From NCBI GenBank assembly GCA_016717105.1, contig JADKGF010000011.1, positions 92,378-156,377 of the forward strand: a stretch of DNA of 64,000 bases. The letters are read 5' to 3'. The translations under genes were made by a program, and so were the position numbers. Below the pieces are notes generated by a model. That model ran no database searches and was not told where the DNA came from. It was given only the letters and a program-made list of their open reading frames with translations. Positions within the stretch are counted from its first letter, which is position 1. The number at the start of each line of letters is the position of its first letter. The stretch comes from Saprospiraceae bacterium (GTDB taxonomy: Bacteria > Bacteroidota > Bacteroidia > Chitinophagales > Saprospiraceae). Below, piece after piece: positions 61,634 through 64,000 of this stretch.

Positions 61634-62748
61634 TGAAATATTTAAAAGGAAATCTGTTAGAAGCACATACACAAGCTTTGGTTAACACAGTTAACACGGT
61701 TGGTGTTATGGGAAAAGGAATTGCCTTGCAGTTCAAAGAAGCTTTTCCATTGAACTTTAAATTATATGCAGCAGCATGTAAAAAGAAAGAGTTAATAATT
61801 GGCAAATTGCTTGTGGTTAAAGAGCACACTTTAGAAGGAGAAAAGATAATCATCAATTTTCCTACTAAAACAGAATGGTTCATGAAATCTAAATATGAAT
61901 ACGTTGAAGAAGGATTGAAAGAATTAGCTAAGGTTCTTGAAGAGTATAAAATTGAAAGCATTGCCATTCCACCATTAGGATGTGGTAATGGTGGATTAAA
62001 ATGGGATAAGGTAAAGTCAATGATTGAAAAATATCTTGGTCATTTAACAAATGTAAATATTCAGGTTTTTGAACCCAATGATGCAGTAAAAGAAATTTTA
62101 AAACAGCAAGATGTAAGCAAAGAAATAAAGCTAACACCTGCCAGAGCAATGGTGATTTATGCTATGTTTTACTATGAATCTTTAGGAGAAAATGCAAGTC
62201 TTTTTGTAGCGAATAAGTTGGCTTATTTTTTACAGCGATTGGGTGAAAAGAGTTTAAATAAACTAAAATTTGAAGCCAGTCATTATGGACCTTATGCCGT
62301 TCAGGTTGAGCACTTATTGCATAATGTAAATGGTAAATATTTAAAAGGTTTGGAACAAATGAATGCAAAAGCATTTGAACCGTTAGAGCTGCAATATGAT
62401 AAAGTGCAAGAACTTAGTGATTATATCAAAAATGAACTTAGTGCAGAACAAAGAACAAGGTTGTCAAACTTAGTAAAATTGATTGATGGTTTTCAGTCTG
62501 CCTTGTCATTAGAAATATTAGCAACTGTTGATTTTGTAAAAAAAGATAAACCAGGAATTAACCAAGAAGATATTGTGAATATTATTCATAACTGGTCAGA
62601 ACGCAAACGCAAACTTTTTCAAGAAAAATACATTCAGATTGCTACCAACCACCTGAATGATTATGGTAACAAACTAAATATTTCCATAACCTTTGAAATT
62701 CAGGAAACTACTACATTAGAGTTTTTATCAAACACAATTTCCAGATAA
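61633..62748 (+). CDS. darG: DarG-like macrodomain antitoxin
   Basis: A 371-residue protein. Residues 1-155 are a macrodomain: KYLKGNLLEAHTQALVNTVN, GVMGKGIALQFKEAFP, the FPTKTEWFMKS segment and IPPLGCGNGGLKW. The macrodomain removes ADP-ribose from DNA. The C-terminal region (AMVIYAMFYYESLGENASLF ... SHYGPYAVQVEHLLHNVNG) is the helical DarG C-terminus that binds DarT. Having both parts, it should neutralise DarT enzymatically and by binding. Confidence 0.92.
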   Translation: MKYLKGNLLEAHTQALVNTVNTVGVMGKGIALQFKEAFPLNFKLYAAACKKKELIIGKLLVVKEHTLEGEKIIINFPTKTEWFMKSKYEYVEEGLKELAKVLEEYKIESIAIPPLGCGNGGLKWDKVKSMIEKYLGHLTNVNIQVFEPNDAVKEILKQQDVSKEIKLTPARAMVIYAMFYYESLGENASLFVANKLAYFLQRLGEKSLNKLKFEASHYGPYAVQVEHLLHNVNGKYLKGLEQMNAKAFEPLELQYDKVQELSDYIKNELSAEQRTRLSNLVKLIDGFQSALSLEILATVDFVKKDKPGINQEDIVNIIHNWSERKRKLFQEKYIQIATNHLNDYGNKLNISITFEIQETTTLEFLSNTISR

Positions 62749-62923
62749 AATTGGTTATAAATCATTTCTCAAAATCTAATTGAAAAGCTGGCACCTAAAC
62801 CATTGATAGTAAATCATCTTAACTTCTTATAAGACTGATGGCATCTTGTACCAACTAAGCTTTTCCCGCCATGCCAAAACAGACAGGGCCAGCTACCAAA
62901 TCCATTCTCTCCAATAATAAATT

Positions 62924-62953
62924 TGCAAATGTGATTACAATGTAATAACTTTG
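62924..62953 (+). promoter_or_regulatory. Bacteroidota-type promoter of the mazEF-like operon
   Basis: TTTG at 62924-62927, an 18-nt spacer and TAACTTTG at 62946-62953 match the consensus. The mazE-like ATG is at 62970. The 220-nt region from darG holds no gene. MazE-type antitoxins usually repress their own promoter; no operator was identified. Confidence 0.6.
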
Positions 62954-62969
62954 TATAAATATTAAATAC

Positions 62970-63209
62970 ATGCAAGCCAAAATTATACAAATAGGAAATT
63001 CAAAAGGGCTTCGTTTAAGTAAAACAATTTTGGAAAAGTATCAGTTTGGAGATTCCGTGAATATGCGAATGGAAGAAAATTGCATTATTATAGAACCTAT
63101 CTCAAGTCCTAGGAATAATTGGAGTAAATCGTTCAAAGAGATGCGAAAAAATGGACACGATGAACTATTGATAGATGATCATTTTGAAGAAGAAACTAAT
63201 TGGGAATGA
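62970..63209 (+). CDS. MazE-like antitoxin (AbrB/SpoVT fold)
   Basis: A 79-residue protein. The first half is a swapped-hairpin DNA-binding domain (AKIIQIGNSKGLRLSKTILEK, FGDSVNMRMEENCIIIEP). The acidic, Trp-containing C-terminus (DDHFEEETNWE) is the type of tail that inserts into MazF. It overlaps the toxin start by 4 nt (ATGA). It should bind DNA at its own promoter and inhibit the toxin. Confidence 0.88.
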   Translation: MQAKIIQIGNSKGLRLSKTILEKYQFGDSVNMRMEENCIIIEPISSPRNNWSKSFKEMRKNGHDELLIDDHFEEETNWE

Positions 63210-63529
63210 TAGTGAATCAATATGAAATAATCCTTGTTAATCTAGAACCGACACTAGGAAGTGAAATAAAAAAAACTAGACCATGTGTAGTAATTTCCCC
63301 AAATGAAATGAATCACTATTTGCGAAAAATACTAATTGCACCTATTACTTCGACGCTTAAAAAATATCCAACAAGAATAGGTATGACTTATGATAACGTA
63401 AAAGGAATGATAGCTATTGATCAAATAAGAACAATAGATAAACAAAGAATAATAAAAAATATTGGGATGCTAGATCTAGATACAATAAAACAAACAAAAC
63501 AAGTTATTGAAGAAACATATGTTAAATAA
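63206..63529 (+). CDS. MazF/PemK-like endoribonuclease toxin
   Basis: A 107-residue protein starting at ATG 63206 inside the antitoxin stop. It has the MazF core: EIILVNLEPTLGSEIKKTRPCVVISP with the catalytic-loop Arg, the APITS strand (conserved Thr/Ser) and IAIDQIRTIDKQR. The family cuts mRNA at short sequences. A longer start at 63200 (TTG) adds two residues and is less likely. Confidence 0.9.
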   Translation: MIVNQYEIILVNLEPTLGSEIKKTRPCVVISPNEMNHYLRKILIAPITSTLKKYPTRIGMTYDNVKGMIAIDQIRTIDKQRIIKNIGMLDLDTIKQTKQVIEETYVK

Positions 63530-63657
63530 AGTACAAAAAATATCGATGTATTGGTAGGCTTGACAAAATAATTGTAATCAAAAATTAAGTAGCATATTTA
63601 AAACTCCTAATTCCATAATTTCATTCATTTTCAGTTTTATGAAGTCTTGCATTACTA

Positions 63658-63900
63658 TTGGATTATTTCATATCGACAAGAACAATAGAAGTGAATGAAA
63701 GTATTGGACAAGAGATTACAATTAAAATTGTTGCGGTATTCGTTTTCTTACTTGTTTCCTTATATTTTAGAAAAGAAGGAAAGAAAAATGAGCTGGAAAA
63801 TGGTTGGCTAAAAGCTTCTGGAATAATGAATATAGTAGTGATTTCAGTTATTATTTTAGCATTTCTTTTTTATTTATATATAGAAATTACTAAAAATTGA
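63658..63900 (+). CDS. Small two-helix membrane protein, start uncertain
   Basis: An 80-codon frame from TTG 63658; an in-frame GTG at 63691 would give 69 residues. Two hydrophobic helices are clear (IKIVAVFVFLLVSLYF and IVVISVIILAFLFYLYI), separated by a charged loop (RKEGKKNELENG). An out-of-frame ATG at 63639 might be the true start if a frameshift exists. No family recognised. Probably an inner-membrane protein. Confidence 0.45.
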   Translation: MDYFISTRTIEVNESIGQEITIKIVAVFVFLLVSLYFRKEGKKNELENGWLKASGIMNIVVISVIILAFLFYLYIEITKN

Positions 63901-64000
63901 AAATTCTGTTACGTAGCTTCTAACCATATTGAAAATCAATTTCTTCCACTAATACTAAAAATACGCAAAAGCTTTGTTACCTTGCAGCCTATATTTGTAA

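Noticed and set aside
63639..63700. ATG 63639 as start of the small membrane protein
   Set aside because: It is in another frame and ends after 19 codons; it needs an unsupported frameshift.
1..64000. tRNA, rRNA or intact insertion sequence
   Set aside because: No cloverleaf T-loop signature, rRNA-like stretch, transposase motif or terminal inverted repeat was found by reading.

Overview
The window reads as a piece of chromosome from a Bacteroidota bacterium, most likely a Saprospiraceae-like member of the Saprospiria/Chitinophagales side. Evidence: low GC; several very large secreted proteins ending in type IX secretion (T9SS) signals, both the type A PNP-type tail and the type B gliding-motility CHU_C-type tail; SprB repeats and P-domains; Bacteroidota-type promoters (TTG, about 19 nt, TAnnTTTG); few Shine-Dalgarno sites; and family-typical proteins (DUF3667, DUF4293, DUF6438, GldI-like FKBP lipoprotein). 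No rRNA, tRNA, CRISPR array or intact insertion sequence was seen.

Layout. 0-2.7 kb: a 21-bp tandem repeat at the left edge, a helical-repeat protein of unknown function and a FabG-like reductase (minus strand). 2.9-6.9 kb: a tight operon of a sodium:solute symporter, a KAS III-like protein and an acyl-CoA ligase. 6.9-10.2 kb: a lipoprotein, an outer-membrane barrel and an alpha/beta hydrolase. 10.2-14.1 kb: a large mosaic T9SS protein. 14.3-20.1 kb: gyrA, an unknown secreted protein and two TPR proteins. 20.4-29.8 kb: an S9 peptidase, a PhoD-like phosphatase and a giant type B T9SS protein. 29.9-38.5 kb: gatB, a DUF3667 protein, a giant protein with P-domain, dockerin-like and cohesin-like parts, and a DUF4293 protein. 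38.5-46.1 kb: a FAD oxidoreductase, a cyclophilin-FKBP fusion, the kbl-tdh threonine degradation pair and a SNF2 helicase. 46.3-55.3 kb: housekeeping genes (GTP-type PEP carboxykinase, ndk, nrnA, FKBP lipoprotein, prfB, LysM protein, kdsB, cdd, a CBS protein). 55.4-60.2 kb: an M14 peptidase, a DUF6438 lipoprotein, a thioesterase and HMG-CoA lyase. 60.2-64 kb: a low-GC accessory stretch with two toxin-antitoxin systems, DarTG and MazEF, next to a poorly coding spacer.

A major caveat is that at least 13 single-base indels break otherwise well-conserved reading frames. Most lie in short homopolymers, and there is also one 80-nt homopolymer-rich block inside a TPR gene. I read these mainly as assembly or sequencing errors and describe each affected gene as one reconstructed gene. 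The one frameshift I consider real is the programmed +1 site of prfB. Gene lengths below are given after the implied correction where needed.
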